64,000 nt of DNA from Apus apus. Lineage: Eukaryota > Chordata > Aves > Apodiformes > Apodidae. The stretch covers positions 143,268,858-143,332,857 of the forward strand of contig NC_067282.1 of NCBI RefSeq assembly GCF_020740795.1. Direction: 5' to 3'. Made by a program: the position numbers and the translations under genes. The notes below the pieces were generated by a model that was not told where the DNA came from, did not search any database, and worked only from the letters and a program-made list of their open reading frames with translations. Below are positions 1 to 12,100 of the stretch, one piece after another (the first letter of the stretch is position 1; every line of letters begins with the position of its first letter).

Positions 1-3000
1 GTGCTCCCAGGCAGCTGAACTCTGGCACAGGGAAAGCTTCCAGAGAAGATGTGGTCAAGCTGTCAAATCTACCTGAATGACGGCACTGTGTTCCAAGCCT
101 AGCTACAAACATTGCTTTCCTTTATCTCTGTCTCCAAAAATCAGGCAGACATGTCCTGTGATACCAGTAGGACTGTGGATCGACCCTTCATTTTCATGTG
201 CTCTGGACAAAATCTGTCCATGAACAGCGGGTAAGCTCTTTTCCAAAACACCTTTGGCCTCTGTACTAATGTAATTAGAGACTGATTTCAACTCTCCCGA
301 TTTCAATTTCCCCAACTTCCCTTTGAAGTGTTATTCAATAAGAAGTGCCAGACACCCTGCATCTGCATTACAATGCATCCTAGCACACTTGAAAGCCCAA
401 GGGCGTGCTAAAGAAATCCAAATCCACCAAATCCATAGTCAGTATACAACAAGAGATCAAGGATGGATGAAAAGTATTTTCTGCAATGAATATGCATTGT
501 GAATTGTTTCCTCATTTAGTAAGGATTGTTGCTTTGATTTGTGCTGTAAGAAGTGTTCACATTATTGCAGCAAAGTTATATTATGAATCCAAAAGCAGTT
601 CTTGTAAATCAAAGCACTAAAAGGTTTGTTTCAATTTCCCTACTAGTGATTTTAGCAGAGGTGTAAACATTTATGTCCAAAGGTTCAACCATATCTCTCT
701 GTCAGTTTCTCCATGCCTGATAAAATACCACATTGCCTTGAAGTACCTGCTGCTGAAGAGACTTACTGCTGATGACAGCTAGATTGTAGCTTTTCTTCAT
801 TGGCTTACTGCACTCCTGCTTTAGCTTAGAAATACTGGAAACAAGCTTTGAACTCTCATCAAACAGAAGGACAGAGATCAAAGTGATTTATTCTCCTTGG
901 GGATCATGTTTCTTGGTGACTTCCTTGCAAACCAATGGCCACAAGTTATTTAAACCTGGATCCATGCTGGGCAATTCCTGCAGTTCCCATTAGGCAGAAG
1001 TGAGAGCATTTGACACTGTCTCATGTGTCAAAGGGCTTGCTCAACACCTCCTTCCAGGCCAACAAGCTTCAATTATTACTGAAAAAAACCAGTAAAAGGT
1101 ATTTCCCAGACTAAGTAAGAGCCACTGCCTTCCTGGTGCTCAGCACTACCAGGTAAGGTAAGAGAAGTGAAGACAACAGAGCAGCAGCAGTGTTTGGTGC
1201 CAGGCACTGTCAATTTGTTCGGTTGTTTTGACTCTGATGTCAACCCATAGGTGGGGGCCAGGATCAGGCCCAGGAAAGGGAATTACGCGGGGACCGTGGC
1301 CCCAGGATGACCATGGGGAGCAGGATGGCTTGGTGGAGCCCACAAATGGGCAAGGAAGGGCTTTAGGGAGCTGGAAACAAGCCCTGCTGTAACACCACGA
1401 GGGCAGGGGCTTACAGCCCCAAGGATACTGAAATGGGGTCCTGGGCTGTGAATAGGGTTGGGGGAGCCCCAAGAGGTAGACAAGACCAGCAAGACCCACT
1501 AGTGCCCTCAAGGCCCTTGCGCCCAGCACATACATCAGAGATGTGCTTACTTCATGTGTGGAAGTGCTCAGTTTCTTGTTTGGAAGAAGAAGGAGCCTGT
1601 TTGCTCTGTTATCCTTGTGCCAGTTATTCAGACCAAGGATTAGCCTATCTGCAGGTGCTCCTGCAGCTGGATGCAGCTGCTTGTACGAAGCCTGATGCCT
1701 CAGCTGATACAACCCAAGATGCAAGATCTCACAGCACAGGGCTGAGGGTCTCACAGGCTGCTGTCACTACTGGAAGCCCTGGGGCTGCATCAGGGAGGCA
1801 TCGAAGCTGCTCTGTGTGTAACCTGTGCAGCCCTGCAGTAACAGGCCTGGCTGGGAGTGATCCTGTTCCCACCCAAGCTGCACTGCACTGTGTCCTCTGC
1901 TCTGGTGAAGGAAGTTGCAGTGGGCTGCAAGGCACTGAGCCAGCTTGGAGAAGACATTGTACATAGGCTAACATCACTTTAAGTTGTTCTGTTAGCAAAC
2001 CCCATGGATCTGGTTATGTGTGTATTTGAAACCTATTGATAGAAAAGTGACAGAGTTACCTGTATCCTAAAGAAGAGGTGATCCTCTTCTTTGGAACGTA
2101 TGCTGCATAAGGACGGATGGGGAAGCCAGTGGAACTAGCACTTTGTAGGATAATACTGAAAATAGATAAGAGGTATAAAGACTAAGTCCTTTTCCAGCCC
2201 CTTGTGACCTTCCCTTGCCTCTGTGTTCATAAATGAGTCCTTAGTCAAGTAGAACTTAAGCTCCAGCGTTTTTACCATGTGAGGGACCTGGCTGGTGTTG
2301 CAGGGAAGCCATGTTTTCATTCCTCTGGGTGTCCTTGCAGGGATATAACTTTTTTTTCCATGCCCTCTGGGTACCACTGCAAAATACCCAAAGGAGCAGA
2401 GGTCCTGACATGGCATGACCCTAACTCATAACTAAGTTGCTTGAAGGCTCTGAAACCCTTCCCAGGTGCAACAGCAAGGAGGCATATTGTATCAGGTCCT
2501 TGGCAAGCAACTTCCTCTAGGAGCTCTGGTGAGTAAGCACCACCTGTCTATCTTGTGTCTGTCTCAGAACTCCATAATTTCCTCTGTCCCCAGGTCTCTG
2601 GGAGGATCAAAATGTTTGGCAGACTACCATGTGGAAGACAAAAGGAAGAGTTCAGCTGGTGCCAGGCTCTGAGTACAAGTGGGAAACTATGAAATTTGAA
2701 TTACAAAACCAACAGTCTGCTGTGAACTGATACAGCTCCTTGAAAACTTGATTTGCTTACCTTATTCCTGGCATCAATGGCTATTAGCACAATCCTTAAC
2801 ATCAGGTAACCAAAAGCATTACAGCTGCAAGCTTTATTTCTTGAGCAAGCGGAAGCAACTGCTTTGCCTGGAGAAAAGAGAGGGAATTAGTCACAGGTTA
2901 AAACACAGCAGTGAATCCAGCCTACCTGGAAACAAAGAAAGTTGAGCCTGGGAAGCATTGCGTGTGTTAGAGCCCCAAGCTATTGTCATATTCTTATGCT

Positions 3001-5857
3001 CCAGAATAAATGTTGGCTTTACTCTGTTGCTTGACGTTGTTTCTGCCTTTCAGAAATCAAACTGGAGAGCCCTCATAGTGCCTAAGCAGCCTCCTGCTGA
3101 TATGTCCCACATTGGGCTCCCTGCAGAGCTGGTCCAGACCTTGGGGATACCTAAATGCCTATTGCAGACTGCTGTGACCTTGACCTCTGGCCACCCAAGA
3201 TAGGACACTGGGAGATAGATATTACAGATTATCACAGTAGCATCAGAACAGTGTAAAAAGTACAACAGGGATAGTTCAGCTTGTATAAGAAGGAAGGGAG
3301 CTATGAACAAATCTCACTGCAACATGTCCCTCTCCCACCTCTTTCAGTGTACTAATACAAGTATTTGTACAGCCAGAAGTGGCTGTGCCAACGTGGTAGC
3401 TGCTTCCTCTCTGTTGCTGTCTGTGCCGCAACCTTCTTGCTATGTAACTACAACCACCAGAGCACCCGTTTTTATAGGACACATCTCTGGACATGTTCAC
3501 TAGCTACAAATATGTTCAGGCTGGACTGCTTTCTGTCTAATTTTCTTCCACATTGAGGCTTCACTTAGGATCACTGACTGTCACAGAATATTGATGGGAC
3601 TTGAAACTTAGAGGCGCAAGTGTCATCATTTTAAGAGATATATGGGAGTCATAGTCCCAGTATTTCAAGGAGACTTCAGCCATTCAAAAACAGGACTTGA
3701 AAATACATATCCTTTAGTTTTAACATCAAAACAAGTATCCAAACAGTACCCACAAAGAAGCACACACCATCAGACTCTGTGTGCTTTTCCAGGCTTTGTC
3801 TGTGCTACAAAAATGCTCCCATGTCTGATTGTGTTTTAATACAAGCAGCTGGCTGAGGCCAAACACACTGTAACTACACATATAGTCAAAGACAAAATCA
3901 AGAATTATCTCAGAAATTACAGTTTTGAATTTCTTGGTCTTACCATCAGGGCTTTTACAGGGGCTCCTCATGTTAGGAAGACTGAGTCTGCCTTGGCACA
4001 AGGGTCAGATCAAGCTTCTCCTCATTTTATCACTCTCTCCAGCACCCTACAAAAAATTAAACAAACAAACAAACCAACCCCAAACCAAACAAACCTACAC
4101 TGTGCAGATTCCCCTTCTTGCATCAGCTGCCAGAAGGTACTCAAGTCTTCATCTTTGCCAGCTGCTGCTTATTCCTGCTCCTAACCTAATGCAGCTGGCA
4201 AGGCAAATCCTGGAAAGGTAATCCTATGAAAAAAAAACATCAAATACTTTCATGACATATTACAGGTAATATGTGATTTGTTTTGTTAGGATATCTGTTC
4301 TTCAACTGCTAAAGGTGAGCAGTGATTCTGAAATGAGTAGGTGTGGATTGTAGCTGAAGGCACAACAGCATAATTGAATTGCCTCTCCCTTACCTAACCA
4401 GAGCTCTCATTTTCAATTTTACCTTAGCTATGAGTTAATGTGCCAGCTACATTTTGATAATGACTTGCTTCTGCAGCCTCTGGGTAACACAAATTGATCC
4501 TGATGTGCAAAAACCCTGACCGCTGATATCGACTTGGTGGGATGCTTTTTACAAATCAACAGAGCTCTGAATCCATCCATGTTCCTCTATGTGAAAGTGT
4601 ACCAAGGCCCTATCACTGCAGCAAACTGTGGTAACTGGCCTTGCAAAAGAGAGGTCTGGGAATTGGGGCTGTAACAGCTGGAAGAGAAGGAATGAGCTCA
4701 GGAGATCACTTGGCTGCCAAATCTTGGGCCTGCCTTCCTTTGAATTTATCTTTGTATCTATGAAGATTCATGAGTTGTGGGCTGGTTGACATGAAGACAG
4801 CTCCTCTCTGCCTTCCCCTTCTCTCTGTCCATGTGCAGTTGTACCATCAGCCAGTAATCCGGTAATTCCCTTGGACATGGAGGAGTCCCTTGTGTGTTAC
4901 CCTACAACTGCATTTTGCAAGTGTTGCGCTCCTCCATGATAAACAAAATCAATGTTGTGTTGTGATCAAAGACGTCCTTGTCCTCAGAGCAAATTCCAGC
5001 ACAGCTACGATAGTTGGTTGCTCAGCATATCATACAGCTGAGCAGCAGAAATTCTCAAGATGTCACCATCTGAAGCAAAAAGCCTTTGGAAATTAAACCT
5101 TTTTTCTCACAGGGGACAAGCTTTGATACTTCTTCTGAAGTAATCGGCACAAAGCATGTCCTGAAAGTCTAAGTGGCTTATTTAGACTTTCACAAGATGG
5201 ATGGCAGCTATCACTGATATCAGAGCTTTCTTATGTCATGCTAGGAGTCTACACCATAATAACTAAATATTTGTAGTTAAATAAGAAAGTGGATTTCTGG
5301 TTTTAGCATCCCAGCCAATGGGAAGAAAGGACTTAACCCCTCCTCTTTCACCTCAGCAATCCCTAAGCTACGAGCAGCCAGTCCTGCTTTACAAGAGTAA
5401 AAGGCATTAAAATATCGCTATAGCTTAAGGTGTATGTGGGCTTCAGGCTGTGGCAGGTGGACCCCAGCTTCTGCCTGGGTCCTGGCCTCCTCCCAGTGCA
5501 TCGTCTGCATCTTGGCTGCTCTGCAGCCCAGCAGAGACGGAATCACCCATGTTTAAAGAAAAGGTCCTGGTTTAGAAGCAGTTTTCTCAACCTGGAGAGT
5601 ACATTTAATTGCACTAAGCCAAGAAATCACTAGATGGCCTCATAACCTCAGCGATTTGGGCAGATGCAGGGCTGTGTAATTGACAGATACATTTTAAAAA
5701 GACCTGGCACCGTAAGTGCTGCAGGACTTAATGCTCATCACCTCAGGCAATGCACAAAAGCCTTTTCAAACTGCAGGATGTGAAATTTGGGACTGGAAAG
5801 CTACAGAAAACAGTTTGTCACTCTTGTTGTCATAGAATGCTTGCATACAGTGCTTAG
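1..5857. other. Intergenic DNA, no gene recognised
   Basis: No exon, RNA gene or complete mobile element was recognised here. Open frames are short and overlap on both strands; the longest (minus strand, 1146-1754) lies in a locally GC-richer stretch and has no recognisable domain. In human the gene upstream of ETFBKMT is DENND5B, transcribed away from it; no DENND5B exon was recognised, so its 5' end is probably further left, but I could have missed a small exon. Confidence 0.5.
4050..4101. repeat. Low-complexity A/C-rich tract (AAAC-type)
   Basis: Runs of AAAC and AACC units with few other bases. Simple low-complexity DNA with no sign of function. Confidence 0.7.
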
Positions 5858-5957
5858 GGACAAGGCTTAGTGATGGATTTGGCAGTGTGCCAGGGTAGCG
5901 GTTGCACTTGATAATCTTAAAGGTATTTTCTAACCAAAATGATTCTGTGATTCTATT
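5858..5957 (+). mobile_element. CR1 LINE 3'-end fragment
   Basis: The stretch contains a diverged form of the CR1 3' UTR: a GATAATCTTAAAGGTATTTTC-like block followed by an ATTCTGTGATTCTAT-like tail. CR1 copies are usually 5'-truncated, which fits this 100-bp piece. Confidence 0.75.
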
Positions 5958-6715
5958 CCCTAAATCCTGGCAGATGGGACAGGAGATGGGGCAGAGACCT
6001 GGCGGCAGCAGTTGGAGAGCTGCAGTCTCTTCAGCTGCCCTTGGCTGGAGCCAGATAATCAACATAGGAAAACCAATCCCTGCAGAAATGTTGGCCATGG
6101 GATCACGGACCAGCCAGATGGGAATTCAGGAACCACCTCCAGCCCCAGCCCGGCCTGGCTGCACCCTCAACAGGGGTTTGGTCCTGACTCTGAGCTCACC
6201 TGAGGTGGAGGTAGAGGACAGAGGCTGGGGGGAAAGGGAGGAGATGCTGGAGGATTTTGTTTCACTGCCAGGTGAAAATACACTTTGTGGCCCCTGAGGA
6301 ACCACCACTGTGTGTATGCCGTCGGGTGGCTGACTGGCAGCAGAGCTGTGCCTCCGTGAGTGACTACAACAAAACAGTGCTTTGAGGGAAGAAGCCTCGT
6401 CACAACGGCAGTGAAGAGAGTTTGGGGAGGAGAGAAGCAAAGGTACCTTAAGAGCAGCAGAAATAATAGGATGGGTGGAGCATGGGGAAAAGAAACGTGC
6501 AGAAGGCAAGACAGAGGTTCAGCTCACCCGAGGAACAGACCCAGCACTGGATCACTGACGGGCTGCTCTTTTGGTGGCTGATGCCTTCAATAGTTGTCAC
6601 TGTTTCAGGCTGGGAAACCTTGGGTCTGTATCATGTTTGACAGGGGCCTTGATCTGATGTGCAAAGGGAGTAAAAAAGAGTGTCTCGTTTTCACTGCTGT
6701 CACGTTTGGAGATCA

Positions 6716-6853
6716 TATCATAGAATCAAGGAATGGTTTGGGTTGGAAGGAACCTTAAAGATTGTCCAGTTCCAACCCCACTAGATGGGCAGGAACACTA
6801 GACCAGGTTGCTCACAGCCCCATTCAGCCTCGTCTTGAACATTTGCAAGGATG
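6716..6853 (-). mobile_element. CR1 LINE 3'-end fragment
   Basis: Begins with the reverse complement of the CR1 terminal repeat (ATCATAGAATC) and continues through the complement of the conserved 3' block (GGTTGGAAGGAACCTTAAAG). It sits immediately upstream of the ETFBKMT CpG island. Confidence 0.85.
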
Positions 6854-6949
6854 TTGTTATGATTCCTTGTCCCATGCGAATTTGTACTAACGTTTTAAAA
6901 CACAGAGCTACTTTACATTGACACAAGCCTTTAAAGAAGTATTTCCAAC

Positions 6950-7560
6950 GAAGCAGGCGCAGAGCCATGGCACGGCGCTGCTCAGCGACCTGGGTTTAGA
7001 GAGCGGCTTGGCCCAGGCCGCCGCCCCGGAGCGCTGCGGTGTGGAACGGAACCCACAACGCCAAGCACTACCGGAGCCGGGACCGGGGCCTCCCGTTCTG
7101 CGGCGCTGCCGCTTTAAGGGCGGGCGGGAGCCGGTTCCCCGGGCGGGCCGGCCCCGCGCAGCGCCGCGCAGCTCGGCGGGGCGGGGCGCGACCGGCGGCG
7201 GCGGCCGGGAGCAGCAGGTAGGTGTGGGCCGGCGCTCCCGGCCCCGGCCCCGGTCCCGCCCCGGCGGGGGGCGGTGCGGCCCCCCCCGACCGGGCCCGGC
7301 AAAGCGGTGGCCGGAGCGGCTCGGGCTGGCGAGGCCGGACGATCCGGCCCCCGGGGCTGTCGGTGCCTCCCGGAGGCCCGCGGCCGGTTCGCAGCGGGGT
7401 GCCCAGCCCCGGGGTGCGTGTGGGTTGGGTGTCAGTGAGCTCTTTGGCCCCCCTCGCTCGGGTGGACTTGGCCTCGGTCAGGTCTGGTTGCCTCCGATGG
7501 GAAAGGTGGGCTCGGTGTGGTTGTGCTTGGGAAGGCACCTGCTGCTGTCAGGGGGAAAAA
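6950..7560 (+). promoter_or_regulatory. ETFBKMT: CpG island, promoter and non-coding first exon of ETFBKMT
   Basis: A sharp rise in G+C and CpG with repeated GGGGCGGGG/CCGCCCC-type boxes, in a window that is otherwise AT-rich. A good splice donor, CAG|GTAGGT, puts the end of a probable non-coding first exon at 7217. The next candidate acceptor downstream is at 8670, ahead of the coding start. The long GC-rich open frames across the island on both strands are taken as composition artefacts. The transcription start cannot be fixed from sequence alone. Confidence 0.7.
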
Positions 7561-8670
7561 AAAAGGCAGCTTAAAACGCGCAGAAATTGTTTTTTTGGTT
7601 GGTTTGTTGTTGGGTGTTTTGCGTTTATTTGGTTTTGTTTGTGTGTGTGTGTTTTGCTTGTGGTTTTTTTTTCTCCTTTTCCGAGTTCTACTCCCTCACT
7701 CACTGATTTTATTCCCAATAAGATGGGAAGGCCAGGAGTGCCAAGCAGGGATACCTATCCTGACGCCTTCCTGCACTGAACGCTGGAGCTCAGTTTGGCA
7801 TCTTGAGTGCAGAGCTCTTGGCAGGTGCTTCTCCACGGACAATTAATTTGAAAAGAACAACCATCATGACAGGCAATGCAAAACACACGGTACTGAACTG
7901 CAGCCCTGCTGGTTTGCAGCAATTCATGGGGAAAAACCAGCACACAGCATTAACTGGCAAGATTTATATCTCTGATTGATTTTGGTTAACTTCATGCTTC
8001 CCTGAGGCAGATGGGGATTATATAGCCATGCCTTCGGGAAGGAAGGCATTCCTTAATTGCATTCATTAATTAGATGGACTCTGCTGGATGGCATTCTCAA
8101 GTGTGGAAAAATGCAAAACTTGCAGTCATGTGCATTTATTTGTAATAAAAATACAAATCCTTTAGCCAGTGATTTAAACAAAGACTTAACTGGACCATCA
8201 GCCTAAATAGCAGAGTCTTACAGGAGGGAAGTTCACGGGTTAATAGTTTAGTAAGCAATCAAACTAAATCAGGTACCTAAAGCAGGGGCCAGCACACAAC
8301 AAAAATGCCACTAAACACATGTGAACTTTTACTGAAGATACTGACAAATAAAGAAAAACTGCAATACAAAGGTTTGAGGCTTTATTGGCATATTTTTCCT
8401 ATTGTCTCATATTTTTTTAAGGACAACCTGCACAGCTTTAGATGATAAAGCTGGCCATAATTCTCCTGTTGTGAAAAACTGGCAGAGGTGGGCTGAAGTT
8501 GGTTTTCTTCATGCCTCATTCTGCTATTTCATGAAAACCACTGAGGAAGAGAGAAAACCATGGCAAAACAGGGAGCAAGCACATTGGCCTCCTCTTCTTT
8601 AAGCCCTGGGGTTGCATAGCCTTGAAGTCACTGAAGAAACATCACTTATGTAGCATTGTTCTTCTTTCAG

Positions 8671-8802
8671 GAATTGTAATCTGTGACTATGAAAAACAAC
8701 ATCCTCTGAGTTTGCTTCAGGCTTTCTGCCTCATCACCTGCTGTGGTCCTCTGATAAGCTGTACTCCAAGTTCTCCTGGGGAGGGTTTGTTCTTGAGGGG
8801 AC
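8671..8802 (+). other. ETFBKMT: ETFBKMT 5' UTR part of exon 2, with a short upstream ORF
   Basis: A strong acceptor (polypyrimidine tract then TTTCAG, AG at 8669-8670) precedes this stretch and no splice signal interrupts it before the coding ATG at 8803. An upstream ATG at 8689 opens a six-codon frame ending in TGA at 8707-8709, which could reduce initiation at the main start. The main start has G at -3 and G at +4, a favourable context. Confidence 0.6.
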
Positions 8803-9122
8803 ATGGCCTTCTGTAGCTGGAAGTGGCTCCTTCTCGTGGGCAGGCAGAACACCTTTGCCAAAGCTTGGAGGAGCAGGAGGGGCGGTCCCTCCTTGCGCTG
8901 GAAGCGCTGCTGTCATTGGAGTGCCGGCAAGTCTCTGGACCCCGAGGTGAAAGCGTTTTTGGAGGAGAACACAGAGGTCACCAGCAGCGGGCACCTCACA
9001 CCAGAGATACGACTGCGCCTCCTCACCCCTCGCTGCAGGTTCTGGAGGGAAAAGCCTGACCTGTGGCCTTATGGGGACCCGTTCTGGGCAATTTACTGGC
9101 CAGGAGGCCAAGCCCTCTCCAG
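8803..9122 (+). CDS. ETFBKMT: ETFBKMT coding exon 1
   Basis: Encodes residues 1-106 plus two bases of codon 107. It starts at an ATG in good context (GACATGG) and ends at CCAG|GTATGC. It carries the presequence and the SSGHLTPEI and WAIYWPGGQALSR segments that precede the SAM fold. Confidence 0.95.
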
Positions 9123-12100
9123 GTATGCAGCATGCGTCATCAAAGTTGCTAAGTCCAATGTGTTGTGAGCGAGGATGTCTGGCCTGGCTCTGCTTGTAGC
9201 GATTCCTAGTGATGTGTATCTGCCTAGTATGACAACACATTACCCATACTTCTCTCTGCTTCTACAGGAGAAACACAATCTCTGCTGGTTGTCAGTGAAG
9301 TTTCAGCACTAAGTTATAGAATAACTTCTGGCTCTTAAGTTGAAATCTGTTGTCTTCAGTGGTGATGCACATTGTTGCCAACGGAGCTGAATTTGGGCCT
9401 GTAGAAGAGCTGTGCAGTTGCCATCAAAACCTAGCCATGTGTTTAATTCTATCACTCAGTGGCTCTCCAAACAGGAGGACTGCTAGTTTGTTGTAACACA
9501 CTGGGTTGTTTGTGGTTTGGTTTTCTTCAGGAGACAGACAGGAGTGGAGATGTGTGCCTGGTCTGTTGAGAAAAGTAGACTTATGCTGATGCACTTGGGG
9601 TGCTGTCTGAACCACTCTCCTTATTTAGGAGCTTTACAGTCAAGCCTTATTGTGGTTGTCTTTTAGTCATGTCAGAACCCACATTTTGGTTTTGGTCACT
9701 TACTGTCAAAGTCTCTTTAATGTTCCAGATTCCCAGGAACTAGTGAGAGCTTTTTTATTCTGTTAAAATCAAATCTCTCATTTTGAACAGCAGAAAAACG
9801 TTTGTAATTTTTACAGCAAAGAACAAGCTGTCAGACATTCCCCACATAGATGAAAGGGAAGAATCTTGCTGGTTTTCTGCAAGAAGGCATAAATAGGAAG
9901 GCATTTTTTGCTAGGTAAAAGATGAGTCTTACACTTAAATTGAGAGTTGATTAGCCTGCCATTAAGATGAACTAGAGCTCTTTTGAACATTGTGTAATTA
10001 AATTAGGTAAGGTCATCTCTAAATTTTGTTACTGTATGATTCATATGCCCAGATATTTGGGTAGCAGTAACAATTATCTGGCATTTCATTGCTTTATTGA
10101 CTTATTGTTTATGCACTTGTTTTGATGTATTTGGAATGTCAGAAATTAGCTGCATGATCTGGAAAAGTAAAAAGGGAGCAGGAAAGGATGCTGCTTCCAT
10201 AACTATGCTCGTTTCACAGCTGGCATTTCTATAACATCAAGAGTCTCCTATTTCAACCTGTTCCTCTTGGTGTAACCTAAGATACCTCCTTAACCCAGCA
10301 CGGCAGACAGCAGTCTCCAACAGCAGCGTCACGCTCTGTGTTCATGACAGGGGATACAGTCGTTTCCAGCTGTCCTCAGTCACCACAATCATTAGCAGTA
10401 ATTTGAGAACCACTCAGCTCAAAATGAGGCACTTGCTGCATGAGGCCACATCGTGCTTTACACAAGTCACCACAGGGAAGTCATTACAAATCCAAGCGTA
10501 GCCCCTAGAAAGTGGAAATGAGGTGCTTTCCAAACGTCTCAACCCTGTCCTCATCCTGTCGGTGAACTATGGGCTGTCCGCAGAGAAATGGAGGTCACAG
10601 GGCACAAGGCAACAAGGAGTGTTGCCAGACAGCTGAGCTGAGCCTCTGCACAAGCCTCTGGTGGGCTCAGAACAGAGAGCCTTCGGAGAACTTCAAAGTA
10701 GCAAATAACGCTACAACTTCATGGTAACAGTATAACAACGCTGAGTGCCAGACCTTACTGGAGGTGATTTTCATTGCACTGAGCAGGTCCACTCATTGGA
10801 TTCATAACTCACAAGCACCAAGATGTCTGGTAGGATCCTTGTGGAACTCCTTGTAGGACTCTTATTTCATATGTAGGACAGGACGCATGGGATGTCAGAT
10901 CCTCCTTATCTCACCTGGGTTCCAACTTGGGTATTTTGTATCTTCTGTCCTAGTCTTGACCTTCCCGCTGTGCTCTGTTAATGGCTTGAACTATTTAGTT
11001 TGGAGTAGGTTGTTTTTTGTTATCCCAGTCTGGGCTCATAGGAATCTGTACACAGATGTGCTGGGATCTAGGTGCCATTAACACCTGATGCTCCTATTAG
11101 GCCTCCTTCTGCCATCCCTGCTGGTACTCTAGGCCCAGGCATATCCATCCATTCATCCATCCATTTACACGAATCGTAACATTTCCATTACAGTCTGCGT
11201 TGGAACCCACCTGCAAAAGCTGTGCTGACCAGTAGCCCTGCATGAAGTCAGCCATCACCCTCCATGCCAGAAGACAACACAAATGTAGAGTCATTTCCGA
11301 TTTTTACTTTAAAAGAAGTTTTGGCAATTGGTAGCAAATCTATGGCAATTTGTAGTAATTTATGTCACCAAGGCCTCTTCCTCTGTCACTCAGGGCTTTC
11401 CCCTTTGCAGAATATTGAATTGCTAGGCAATTGTTTGATTTCTGGACCCTCATTAATGACAGTATGATTCAGAGTGTTTAACATTAGTAACTGCTGCTTG
11501 CCCTCTGCCAGGTGTCCATTTCTAGCCTAGAGGTTTTTTGCTCTTGGCAGGTGTCAGGAACTAGATGAAGATACTCTTTCTGCTCACTGCTGCTCTAGTG
11601 TCATGTTTTAGTTGCTACTCAGGAACAACATTAAGCAGACTAAAGTATCTGCATCTGTTCCTGCATGGTTCAGGAAAAGAAAGAGGAGAAATTCCTCTTC
11701 TTCCAAGCACTTGCATAAGCAGTATTTTAGGGCAATGGGGCTTTGTCTTTTGATGGGTGCAATACTCACTGCAAATACATCTTCATGATCCTTCAGATTG
11801 CTTTTAATTTCTATAAGACCTTGTCTTCCTGTTGCTGATGCCAAGCACTTTAGTCACCTTGCAGTTTGCGTCCATTTATTAGATAAGCTCACCTGTCAGA
11901 GAAGGAGCTAATTGAAATAAAATATTGCTTACTTCACTGGATTCTTTTTGTTTGGGGTCTTGGGGGAGAAGTAAGGGAGAAAAAAGATGTTTATTTTTAT
12001 GTCAGCAGGAACAAATAAGAAGCTATGTACTAGCTGTACATGGGGAATACTGTTTGTAAGACATCATGCTTCATTATATGTATGATGAGAACTCATGCAG

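Noticed and set aside
1146-1754. 202-codon minus-strand open frame
   Set aside because: No recognisable domain or splice context, competing frames on both strands, proline- and leucine-rich composition following local GC content. Treated as chance.
6918-7779. Long overlapping open frames on both strands (up to 218 codons), Arg/Pro/Gly-rich
   Set aside because: They coincide with the CpG island; high GC removes stop codons. No domain, and several frames are open at once.
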